A DNA stretch of 44,200 nt from Granulicella sp. (GTDB lineage: Bacteria > Acidobacteriota > Terriglobia > Terriglobales > Acidobacteriaceae), in contig DAHWOF010000208.1 of NCBI GenBank assembly GCA_027335345.1, positions 1-44,200 of the forward strand, read 5' to 3'. The translations under genes were made by a program, and so were the position numbers. Positions 29,258-37,696 of the stretch are shown here, piece after piece. The notes under the pieces were generated by a model, which saw only the letters and a list, made by a program, of their open reading frames with translations, did not search any database and was not told the DNA's origin. Position 1 is the stretch's first letter. Each line of letters starts with the position of its first letter.

Positions 29258-30868
29258 ATGAATCATTTGCAGATGGAAAAGACGGTTGGTCTGAAGGCTG
29301 TAAGGCGCGCACTGTTCTCTGTTACCGATAAAACCGGAGTGGTGGAGTTTGCTCGAGTGCTGGCGGAGCTGGGCGTGGAACTGGTATCCACGGGTGGAAC
29401 CTCCAAGGCGCTGCGGGACGGAGGGCTTCAAGTAAAGGATGTTGCGGAGCTGACCGGCTTCCCGGAGATGCTGGATGGCCGGGTGAAAACGCTGCATCCC
29501 AACGTGCATGGAGGCATTCTCCACCGGCGCGATCTTCCCGAGCACGTGGCCGCCGTGACCGAACATGGCATTGCGCCCATCGATATGGTCGTGGTGAACC
29601 TGTATGCGTTTGAAAAGACGGCAGCGCGGCCGGGCGTGACCACGCCGGAGCTGATTGAGAATATCGACATCGGAGGACCGTCGATGCTGCGCTCGGCGGC
29701 CAAGAACTTCAATGACGTGGCTGTGGTCTGCGACGTCGCCGACTACGCTGTTCTGGGAGAAGAGTTGCAAGCCAACTCGGGCAGCCTCAGTCTGGCCACG
29801 CGCTGGCGTCTGGCGCGCGCCGCCTTTGCTACCACTGCGGCTTATGACGCAGCTATCGCCACCACACTGGAGGCCCTGCCGGCCGATCCCGTGCAGCCGA
29901 TTCCCTCCGCTGCTCCGGTCGAACTGCCGCCCGTGCTGCGGGTGTCGGCCCGGTTGAAGAACCCGCTCCGTTACGGCGAGAATCCGCACCAGAGCGCCGG
30001 CGTGTACAGCGATGGCTCCGGCAAGGGTGTCGCCAACGCGGAACAGTTGCAGGGTAAAGAGCTCAGTTACAACAACCTGGTGGATCTGGATGCCTGCTGG
30101 TCGATGGCCAGCGAGTTTGAGCACCCGGCGGTGATCATCGTCAAGCACACCAACCCCTGCGGCGTTGCCATGGGGACCAGCGTGGAGCAGGCCTACCTTC
30201 GCGCCCTGGCCGCCGATCCGGTCTCGGCGTTTGGCGGGGTCATCGGAGTGAATCGAGTGGTGGATGGCGCGGCTGCGGAGGAGATGGCCAAACTGTTCGT
30301 GGAGGCGATTGTGGCTCCGAACTTCACCGTCGAGGCCCTGCAGCGGTTTGCGGCCAAGAAGAACCTTCGCCTGCTCAAGATCGTCCCTCCTGCTCCGGGA
30401 AGGGTGGTCAAGCAGATCTCCGGAGGCTACTTGTTGCAAGATGAAGACCGGGCGCTGGTCACCGCTGGAAGCCTGACCTTCCCCACCCAGCGCAAGCCGA
30501 GCGCGGAGGAGATCGAAGGTCTGCTCTTCGCCTGGAAGGTGTGCAAGCACGTAAAGTCCAATGCCATCGTCTATGCACGCCTGGAGGGTGGATTTGGCCA
30601 GACCGTAGGCATTGGGGCGGGGCAGATGAGCCGAGTGGATGCGGCGCGTTTTGGCGCGATGAAGGCCGCGCTTCCGCTCAAGGGGACCGTAGCCGCCTCC
30701 GACGCCTTCTTCCCCTTTCCGGATGGTGTTGAAACCATTGCTCATGCGGGTGCAACGGCGATCATTCAACCGGGCGGTTCGGTGCGTGACGCGGAGGTGA
30801 TTGAAGCGGCCAATCGGCTGGGCCTGGCGATGGCTTTTACCGGCATCCGTCACTTTCTCCACGGGTAA
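29258..30868 (+). CDS. purH: Bifunctional AICAR transformylase / IMP cyclohydrolase
   Basis: [33 protein letters not shown]...[23 protein letters not shown]...[14 protein letters not shown]...[13 protein letters not shown]. Confidence 0.97.
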   Translation: MNHLQMEKTVGLKAVRRALFSVTDKTGVVEFARVLAELGVELVSTGGTSKALRDGGLQVKDVAELTGFPEMLDGRVKTLHPNVHGGILHRRDLPEHVAAVTEHGIAPIDMVVVNLYAFEKTAARPGVTTPELIENIDIGGPSMLRSAAKNFNDVAVVCDVADYAVLGEELQANSGSLSLATRWRLARAAFATTAAYDAAIATTLEALPADPVQPIPSAAPVELPPVLRVSARLKNPLRYGENPHQSAGVYSDGSGKGVANAEQLQGKELSYNNLVDLDACWSMASEFEHPAVIIVKHTNPCGVAMGTSVEQAYLRALAADPVSAFGGVIGVNRVVDGAAAEEMAKLFVEAIVAPNFTVEALQRFAAKKNLRLLKIVPPAPGRVVKQISGGYLLQDEDRALVTAGSLTFPTQRKPSAEEIEGLLFAWKVCKHVKSNAIVYARLEGGFGQTVGIGAGQMSRVDAARFGAMKAALPLKGTVAASDAFFPFPDGVETIAHAGATAIIQPGGSVRDAEVIEAANRLGLAMAFTGIRHFLHG

Positions 30869-31038
30869 CGGCCCAGGCATTGGCCCAAAGGGGGCGAAAC
30901 GAGCTGAAGGCAGCAGGGACTGGTATAGTCGCATCCAAACCTTGTAATGTACCGTCTAAGGGGTAGATAGTGCGATGCCCGACGATTCCCGCCCTTGCCG
31001 GGGTCAACTCCCCGGGATTCCGCAGTTCAGGATTCTTC

Positions 31039-33117
31039 ATGAGCCGACTTGTTATCCGCGCCACTCTCGCGTCCTTTGCCCTTGCGGCTTTTGGCTCGCC
31101 CAGCGGTCTGCTTGCGCAGACCTCTAGCGCTCCGGCGTCCGCAGCCGCTGCAAGCGCGCCAGTCGATCACGCCAAGTCCTACTTCCATTACGGCATGGCC
31201 AAGCTCTACGAAAATGAGGCGGTAGCTTCGGGACGCCAGGATCTGGCGACCCAGGCGATCGAGCAGTACAAGCTGGCCCTGGATGCCGATCCCAACTCCC
31301 GCATCTTGCAGGATGGGGTGGCCAACCTCTACTTCCGGCTGGGCAGAATCCGTGAGGCGGTGGCCGCGGCTGAGGACCAGATCGGCAAGCACCCGGACGA
31401 TATCGATGCTCACCTTCTGCTGGGGCACGTCTATCTGCGCTCCATCGGCGACGGACAGGGGCCGGAGACCGAGCAGATGTTGCAGGCCGCCATCAAGGAG
31501 TACCAGACCATCGTCTCCCTCAAGCCGGGAGACTTGGAGAACCAGTTGCTTCTGGGGCAGTTGTATAGCTTGAATCATCAGCCCTTGAAGGCCGAAGAGC
31601 AGTACAAGATTGCGCAGAAGATCGATCCGACCAATGAGGATGTCGTTCTGGACATTGCGCGGCAGTACTCGGAAGAGGGCGATCTTAACCAGGCTGCCAA
31701 CGTGATCGCCAAGGTGCCTCTGAGTGACCGGACCGGGCGTATGGACTTCGCGCTGGCTGGGCTCTACGACCAGTTGAAGCGTCCCAAAGATGCAGCCAAG
31801 GCGTACCAGGATGCGCTCGACCAGGATCCGGGAAACACCAATGCGGAGCGTGGCTTGGCCACGGCGCTGGCTCAGGCCGGCGAGACCGCCGAGGCCGCCA
31901 AGGTGAACGCGGAGATTCTCGCATCCAACCCGGACGATCCGCAGGCCTTGATGCGGGAGGGGGAACTCCAACGCCAGAAGGGCGAGTTTGACAAGGCGCT
32001 GGCCACCTTCAAAAAGGTGCAGGCGCAGATTCCCAACGGGAACGATCCGGAGCTGATATACAACGAAGCGCTTACCTACGACGGGTTGGGCCGCTTTCCC
32101 GAGTCCATCAAGGCGGTGAAGTTGTTGCTGAGCGTCACCGCTTCCGCCGACGGCAAGTACAGTGGCGAGGCTGAACAGAATCGTGCCGCTCTGTTGCAGT
32201 TGCTCGGCAGGGTCGCGGGCCAGGCCGGCGATGAGGATGAGGCTATCGCAGCCTATCAGCAGATGGCGGCGCTGGGGGGCAGCTATGCCGCCCAGGCCAC
32301 AGACTCTGAGGTGGATACCTACCGCGATGCGCACCAGTGGGCCAAAGCCTTGCAGGTGTCCGCCGATGCGGCCAAAGCCATGCCCTCCAATCATGACGTG
32401 CAGCTCACCTACGCCCTGCAACTCGCCGATGCCGGTAAATTGGCGGAGGCGGTGAAGCTGGCGCGCGCGCAGTTGAGCGGAACGCCGGATGATCGCGATG
32501 TGTACTACGACCTGGCGGAGATGTATGTGCGCGCCAAGCGTTGGAAGGATGCGTCGCACGCATTTGATAAAGCCGCGGTGCTGGCCACCCAGCCGGATGA
32601 CAAGGTGATCCTGTACTACTTCCGCGGCGATGCGGAGCTGCGCGAGAAGTCTTACGATCAGGCGGAAGAGGACTTTCAAAAGGGGCTGGCGATCTCGCCC
32701 AACGATGCGTCCATTGAGAATGATCTGGGCTATATGTACGCCGACCGCGGCATCAAGCTGGATCAGGCGGTGGACATGTTGAAGAAAGCCGTGGCCTCTG
32801 ATCCGCAAAACTACGCCTTCCTTGATTCCCTCGCCTGGGCGTACTACAAGCAGGGCATGTATGCCTTAGCGCAGAACTATGAGCTCAAGGCGGTAAAGCT
32901 GATGCCCAACGACCCGACGGTGCTGGCGCATCTGGGAGGCATTGAGGCCAAGAACGGCAAGCTGCAGGAGGCCATCGATGACTGGCAGAAGTCGCTGCAG
33001 GAATTCGCAACCTCGTTGCCGCCGGACATCGATCCGGCGGATGTAACCAAGGTGCGGCACGAATTGGAGAGTGCGCGGGTTCGCCTGGCGCATCTGGGCG
33101 AGGCCCCTGCCAAGTAA
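31039..33117 (+). CDS. Exported TPR-repeat protein
   Basis: Signal peptide MSRLVIRATLASFALAAFGSPSGLLAQ; many TPR-like repeats. Start ATG 31039 within the listed ORF 30970. Confidence 0.87.
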   Translation: MSRLVIRATLASFALAAFGSPSGLLAQTSSAPASAAAASAPVDHAKSYFHYGMAKLYENEAVASGRQDLATQAIEQYKLALDADPNSRILQDGVANLYFRLGRIREAVAAAEDQIGKHPDDIDAHLLLGHVYLRSIGDGQGPETEQMLQAAIKEYQTIVSLKPGDLENQLLLGQLYSLNHQPLKAEEQYKIAQKIDPTNEDVVLDIARQYSEEGDLNQAANVIAKVPLSDRTGRMDFALAGLYDQLKRPKDAAKAYQDALDQDPGNTNAERGLATALAQAGETAEAAKVNAEILASNPDDPQALMREGELQRQKGEFDKALATFKKVQAQIPNGNDPELIYNEALTYDGLGRFPESIKAVKLLLSVTASADGKYSGEAEQNRAALLQLLGRVAGQAGDEDEAIAAYQQMAALGGSYAAQATDSEVDTYRDAHQWAKALQVSADAAKAMPSNHDVQLTYALQLADAGKLAEAVKLARAQLSGTPDDRDVYYDLAEMYVRAKRWKDASHAFDKAAVLATQPDDKVILYYFRGDAELREKSYDQAEEDFQKGLAISPNDASIENDLGYMYADRGIKLDQAVDMLKKAVASDPQNYAFLDSLAWAYYKQGMYALAQNYELKAVKLMPNDPTVLAHLGGIEAKNGKLQEAIDDWQKSLQEFATSLPPDIDPADVTKVRHELESARVRLAHLGEAPAK

Positions 33118-33171
33118 GCTGCATCCCCTTACCAGGAGTGGTCGCGGCGGCCGCGCTACACTTGTACCTGC

Positions 33172-34317
33172 ATGGTTCACAATCTGCATTCCTGCGGCGT
33201 CTTCTCCGAGGAAGAGCGCGCCCTTTCGGTGCGCGCATTTCCGGCGCCTTCCAGTGATGACAGGACAGCCTTCGAACGTGATCGGGACCGCATTGTGCAG
33301 GCGCGCGCCTTTCGCCGCTTGGCTGGCAAGACACAGGTCTTTACCAGCCGAGCCTCAGATCACTTTCGCAGCCGCCTCACCCACACCATTGAAGTCGCCC
33401 AGGTAGCCCGCCAGGTAGCCGGTGCGCTCCATCTGAATGCGGACCTGGCTGAGGCTCTGGCGCTGGTGCATGATATCGGCCACCCTCCCTTCGGACACGC
33501 CGGAGAGCGCGCTTTGGATGCGTGTTTGCAGCAGCATGGTCTAAGCTTCGACCACAACCTGCATGCGCTGCGCATCGTGGAGCGGTTTGAGCAGCGATAT
33601 GCAGGCCATCGTGGCCTGAATCTCACCCTTGGAGCGCGGGAGGGAATCGTCAAACACTCGCGCGACTACGCTGTCGAAGAGCATCCGGACCTGGCCCAGT
33701 ACTTTCCGGGGCAGAAGCCGCCGATCGAAGCGCAACTCATCGACCTGGCCGACGAGATTGCCTATCTCACCGCGGACCTGGACGACGGCGTCGAGTCCGG
33801 TCTGTTGGAGATCGGCCACATTCGAGAAAACGTCGAGATTCTCAGGCACAGCTACCTGGCCGTTGAGCGTGTCCATCCACAGGCGGAGGAGAAGTACATC
33901 TTCCATGATGCGCTGCAGGCGATGCAGAAGACGCTGATACTGGATCTAATCCGTAACACGGCGGCGAATGTTGAGCGCGCAGGCGCCAAATCGCTCCGGG
34001 ACATCCGGGCGCTGGACCAGCGCGTGGCGGTTCTTTCGCCCTCGGCCGAGGCGCTGCGCCGGCAGGGGAAGAGTTATCTCTACGAGACTCTCTACACCTG
34101 TCCGGCCTTGGAACTGGAGCATAGCAAGGCTGAGGCGGTGATCCGGGAGATCTTTGCCTTCTGGATCAACTTCCCGGAGGAGATGCCGGAGTCTTACGCT
34201 GAAGATGTGCGAACGGATGGTCTGGCACGGGTTGTGGCGGACTACATTGCGGGGATGACAGACAACTTCATCCTGTTGCAGTACGCCGAGGTCAGGCGCA
34301 AGATTCGGCAGGGATAA
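33172..34317 (+). CDS. dgt: Deoxyguanosinetriphosphate triphosphohydrolase-like HD-domain protein
   Basis: RDRIVQARAFRRLAGKTQVF, RLTHTIEVAQVAR, ALALVHDIGHPPFGHAGERAL, LTLGAREGIVKHS, DLADEIAYLTADLDDGV. Confidence 0.94.
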   Translation: MVHNLHSCGVFSEEERALSVRAFPAPSSDDRTAFERDRDRIVQARAFRRLAGKTQVFTSRASDHFRSRLTHTIEVAQVARQVAGALHLNADLAEALALVHDIGHPPFGHAGERALDACLQQHGLSFDHNLHALRIVERFEQRYAGHRGLNLTLGAREGIVKHSRDYAVEEHPDLAQYFPGQKPPIEAQLIDLADEIAYLTADLDDGVESGLLEIGHIRENVEILRHSYLAVERVHPQAEEKYIFHDALQAMQKTLILDLIRNTAANVERAGAKSLRDIRALDQRVAVLSPSAEALRRQGKSYLYETLYTCPALELEHSKAEAVIREIFAFWINFPEEMPESYAEDVRTDGLARVVADYIAGMTDNFILLQYAEVRRKIRQG

Positions 34318-34322
34318 GGCTT

Positions 34323-34348
34323 GCCCGGAGGGTATCGAGTCTCCGGGC
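34323..34348. terminator. Hairpin between convergent dgt and GH144-like genes
   Basis: GCCCGGAG-GGTATCGAGT-CTCCGGGC, perfect 8-bp stem 5 nt after dgt stop; no U-tract. Confidence 0.55.
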
Positions 34349-34492
34349 GTGGAAAGGCGCGGTGAGTTGGGCGCAAGCTCTGCCGCATTGCGATTGGATC
34401 TCTGCTGATTTTTATGGAGCAAGACGACGATGATCCCCAAAAGGGGAACGATCTGCGGGGGGCTTACCGAAACTTCCTGCTCAGCGTGAGAT

Positions 34493-35884
34493 TTACGAAG
34501 CGCTCTGCGGCTTGAATCCCGCTAGTTGCATCGCTTGTGCGCACTCCGGATTGCTCATGAAGGTTGTCCAGATCAGCCCGGTACGTAGGTTCTCCGCCAT
34601 GAGCACGCTGATGCCCTGATCGATGCCCAGCACATCCAGGCAATACCAGTTTGCCGAGGGGTGAAAAGCGTCCACGAATCCGTATCGGCACCAAGCGCCA
34701 GCCGCTCCCCAGTCGGCTTTGAGGGCTTCGAGCATCGAAAGGCACTCATTGGGCAAAAAGGGCAGCGAGCCGGCTGCGGCGCACGGCACCACCGTGCCGT
34801 CGATGGGGCCCTGCGCCGGCGGTCCTCCCCAGGCCGTGTAGCCTCCCACGTAGTCAGAGGAAGTGATGCCCCAATAGTTCTGGGTGTACCAGGGATCTTG
34901 CGGCGATGGATACCCCAGACAGAAGGTCTCATGCGCCTGGGTCGCTGTGATCGAGTTATTGAAGTAATTGGCGTAGGCGTCGGAAACATTGCGGAAGTCG
35001 AACCATGCCTGGGAGTACTGCTGGGTGAAGAGCGGGTCGCTGTCACTGCTGATGTAGGTGTATCCCTGATAGGTGAGCAATGGCCGAGAAAAGTTGTTCC
35101 AGTACGAAGGATCGATGGGATGGGTGGGTGATCCGATGGCCAGCAGGTAAAGCATCATCAGTTCGCAGTAGGTGTTGTAGTAATACGGTCCGAAACCGCT
35201 TGAGGGATACCAGGCTTCGGCGAAGGTCGACTGGCCATTGAGCATCCACGGCCAGTTGACCCGTTCGTAAAGCTGCGTGGCGAGCGAGGTGATCGTGGCG
35301 TTGTTGAAGTATGCTCGCGCGGTGAGCGCGCCGCACATCAGGATGGAGGTGTCGATGGACGACACCTCGGATCCGGAGAGCGGCTGTCCGGTGTTGACGT
35401 CGTTGAAGTGATAAAAGAAGCCATTTTCGTTGGGCATGGAGTTCAGGTAAAAGTCCAACGTGGTCTGTACGCGCTCAAGGATCTGGGCCTGGGGCAGATA
35501 ACCCCGCTGGTCAGCGATACATAGCGCGCTCAGGCCGAAGCCCGTGGCGGCGATGCTGGATTCGTTGGTGCTGGTGTCCATGGCTCCGTTGAGGTCATAG
35601 CCGGCGTGGTCGAGCACTTGACCGTTGTCAGGGCTGGCCTGTTCCCAGAAGTAGAGGCAGCCCTGCTGTTCGATCTCGTGAAGAAAAGAATCATCGGCCG
35701 CGGAGGGTGAGAAGGTTCCAACCGGAAGGTTGGGTGGCCAGGTGAGGGCTGATGAAGTGGATGTCGACTGAGATGCGTTACCTCCGCACCCGGCTGCGGA
35801 GAACAGAGCCCCTCCAGCCACTGCTCCCATGGTGCGGAGCAGACTCCGGCGGCTCATCAGTGGCGCCTTCTCTCTTCTATGCAT
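34493..35884 (-). CDS. Tat-exported lipoprotein, glucoamylase-like (PF10091/GH144-type) protein
   Basis: MSRRSLLRTMGAVAGGALFSAAGCGG (twin-Arg plus lipobox-like Cys); EIEQQGCLYFWEQASPDNGQVLDHAG...SSIAATGFGLSALCIADQRGYLPQAQILERVQTTLDFYL. ATG 35884 preceded by GGAGGAG. Confidence 0.85.
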   Translation of the reverse strand: MHRREKAPLMSRRSLLRTMGAVAGGALFSAAGCGGNASQSTSTSSALTWPPNLPVGTFSPSAADDSFLHEIEQQGCLYFWEQASPDNGQVLDHAGYDLNGAMDTSTNESSIAATGFGLSALCIADQRGYLPQAQILERVQTTLDFYLNSMPNENGFFYHFNDVNTGQPLSGSEVSSIDTSILMCGALTARAYFNNATITSLATQLYERVNWPWMLNGQSTFAEAWYPSSGFGPYYYNTYCELMMLYLLAIGSPTHPIDPSYWNNFSRPLLTYQGYTYISSDSDPLFTQQYSQAWFDFRNVSDAYANYFNNSITATQAHETFCLGYPSPQDPWYTQNYWGITSSDYVGGYTAWGGPPAQGPIDGTVVPCAAAGSLPFLPNECLSMLEALKADWGAAGAWCRYGFVDAFHPSANWYCLDVLGIDQGISVLMAENLRTGLIWTTFMSNPECAQAMQLAGFKPQSAS

Positions 35885-36171
35885 GATCTCCTCCGGCGTT
35901 CTTCGGCGTGAACCTAAGGGTCGGCGCCACCTCCGACAGATATTCAGTGCGCAAACGATTATACTCGGCCAGAGACGGGGTTCGCAGGAGGATGGCCGCA
36001 AGCGAACTGCGCCATGCTCCATCCCGCACTGGGAGGGCATCTAAAGTTCTGAGAGATCTTCCTGGAGATGAGGGCGTCTGCGCTGACGTGCCGGCGTGTT
36101 TTGAGGAAGAGGTCGGCAAACGATGTGGGGACGCAGCCGGAGAACGCCAGGGTAAGGAACACTACTGTCAT
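35877..36171 (-). pseudogene. Small secreted protein apparently split by a frameshift near 36040-36047
   Basis: Upstream frame MTVVFLTLAFSGCVPTSFADLFLKTRRHVSADALISRKISQNF (signal-peptide-like) and downstream frame DALPVRDGAWRSSLAAILLRTPSLAEYNRLRTEYLSEVAPTLRFTPKNAGGDHA both have coding-like codons but sit in different frames. Confidence 0.35.
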
Positions 36172-36196
36172 CTACTGTTAAGGGGAGGAGATCAGC

Positions 36197-36886
36197 ATGA
36201 GCGAATGGGTGCAACTGAAGGCGGCCGATGGCCACGAACTATCCGCATACCTGGCGAAGCCGGAGGGAGCTGTGAAAGCGGCTCTGGTGGTGGTGCAGGA
36301 GATCTTTGGGGTCAATGCCCACATTCGCGGCGTGGCCGACAGCTTTGCCAGGGAGGGTTATCTGGCCATAGCGCCAGCGCTCTTCGACCGCTTTGAGCGA
36401 GGAGTCGAGCTCAAGTATGAGGGCGCCGACATGCAGCGCGCCTTTGGCTTCTACCAACAATTGAAACCGGAGACGACCTTACTGGATGTGGTCGCGGCGT
36501 TTCAACATGTGCAGAGCGGCCACAAGACCGGCGTCATCGGCTACTGCTATGGCGGTTTGACGGCGTGGATGAGCGCAACCCGAGGGCCGGCTGCAGGAAT
36601 GCAGCCAGACTGCGTGGTGGGCTATTACCCCGGCGGAGTCGGCGGCGTGGCTGCGGAGAGACCCAGTTGCCCCGTCCTGCTGCACTTTGGTGAGAAGGAT
36701 ACGCACATAGGCTCCGAGCAGATCGATGCGGTGCGACGGCAGAACTATCCGGATGTCACGATCTTTGTCTACCCTGAGGCGGAGCACGGATTCAACTGCG
36801 ACGCCCGCGGCAGCTTCTCTCCCGCAGCAGCGCAAATGGCGCGGGAACGAACGCTGCAGTTTCTAGGTAAGCATCTGCTGGGATAG
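36197..36886 (+). CDS. Dienelactone hydrolase family protein
   Basis: ALVVVQEIFGVNAHIRGVADSFAREGYLAIAPALFDR, GVIGYCYGG nucleophile elbow, YPEAEHGFNCD. GGGGAGGAG RBS. Confidence 0.92.
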   Translation: MSEWVQLKAADGHELSAYLAKPEGAVKAALVVVQEIFGVNAHIRGVADSFAREGYLAIAPALFDRFERGVELKYEGADMQRAFGFYQQLKPETTLLDVVAAFQHVQSGHKTGVIGYCYGGLTAWMSATRGPAAGMQPDCVVGYYPGGVGGVAAERPSCPVLLHFGEKDTHIGSEQIDAVRRQNYPDVTIFVYPEAEHGFNCDARGSFSPAAAQMARERTLQFLGKHLLG

Positions 36887-37057
36887 TTGGCGGCAGATCT
36901 CAGTGGAGCAACGGGTGTAGCCGGCGTCCAGTCCAGAGAGGGAACTGGGCGCCAGATTTCCATGGGGAGACGTCGGGCTCGATAGTCTCCGCGTGATATC
37001 CTTTTAGAGGAAACTACGATCAAGTAGACTCATAGAAGATCAGGAGCAAGACCCGCC

Positions 37058-37324
37058 GTGTTGGCAACAGCGAAGAAGACAGAGATTATTACCAAGTTTC
37101 GCACGCATGATTTGGACACTGGAAGTCCTGAGGTGCAGATTGCGATCCTCAGTGAGCGAATCGGTGAACTGACCGAGCACTTCAAGACCCATACCAAGGA
37201 TCACGGCTCGCGCCGTGGTCTGTTGATGCTGGTGAGTAAGCGCCGCCGCCTTCTTGACTACCTCAAGAAGACCGATTCGGATCGCTATCGCGACGTCATC
37301 GCCAAGCTGGGTATCCGCAAATAG
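37058..37324 (+). CDS. rpsO: 30S ribosomal protein S15
   Basis: [54 protein letters not shown] start. Confidence 0.96.
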   Translation: MLATAKKTEIITKFRTHDLDTGSPEVQIAILSERIGELTEHFKTHTKDHGSRRGLLMLVSKRRRLLDYLKKTDSDRYRDVIAKLGIRK

Positions 37325-37577
37325 TCCATTCCGGATGCTACGGACTCATCCGCTCCGAGTCCGGATGCTAAGGGTTCGGGAGTGCCGATGCAATCCTGGA
37401 AGGGCCAAAGGGGATGCCACAGGAGTTCGCTCGAGATGGAGCGAAGCCGGGAGTGGTGAAAGATTGAATCTGCAGACGGGCATCGATGGGATGGAAGCAG
37501 CCGTAAGCGTCTCCATCCTCTCTCCTTCGCCAGCAAGCATACTGCGGCGCTATTCCGGTCGCAGCCAGAAACCGTAG

Positions 37578-37610
37578 AGCCCCGGCCGAAGCAGCTTCGA
37601 CGGGGCTTTC
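37578..37610 (+). terminator. Hairpin with short T-rich tail between rpsO and pnp
   Basis: AGCCCCG-GC-CGAAGC-A-GCTTCG-A-CGGGGCT then TTTCGTCTT. Confidence 0.65.
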
Positions 37611-37696
37611 GTCTTGGCAGATCCGGAGCGACGATTCGTGCAGGATGGCGAAAAGGCTTATACGAAGAGCAAAGACAGAGAAAACGAGGAACATCT

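Noticed and set aside
29222-30934. 570-aa minus-strand ORF antisense to purH
   Set aside because: Fully overlaps an unambiguous purH; His/Arg/Gly-rich shadow ORF.
31027-32808. 593-aa minus-strand ORF antisense to the TPR gene
   Set aside because: Shadow ORF of a TPR-repeat coding sequence with no domain signal.
33140-33165. Palindromic CGCGGCGGCCGCG stretch before dgt
   Set aside because: Short, imperfect and expected by chance in GC-rich DNA.
37368-37694. 108-aa minus-strand ORF in the rpsO-pnp spacer with a hydrophobic N-terminus
   Set aside because: Several frames are equally open here and the region is better explained as a structured leader; start overlaps the pnp translation-initiation region antisense.
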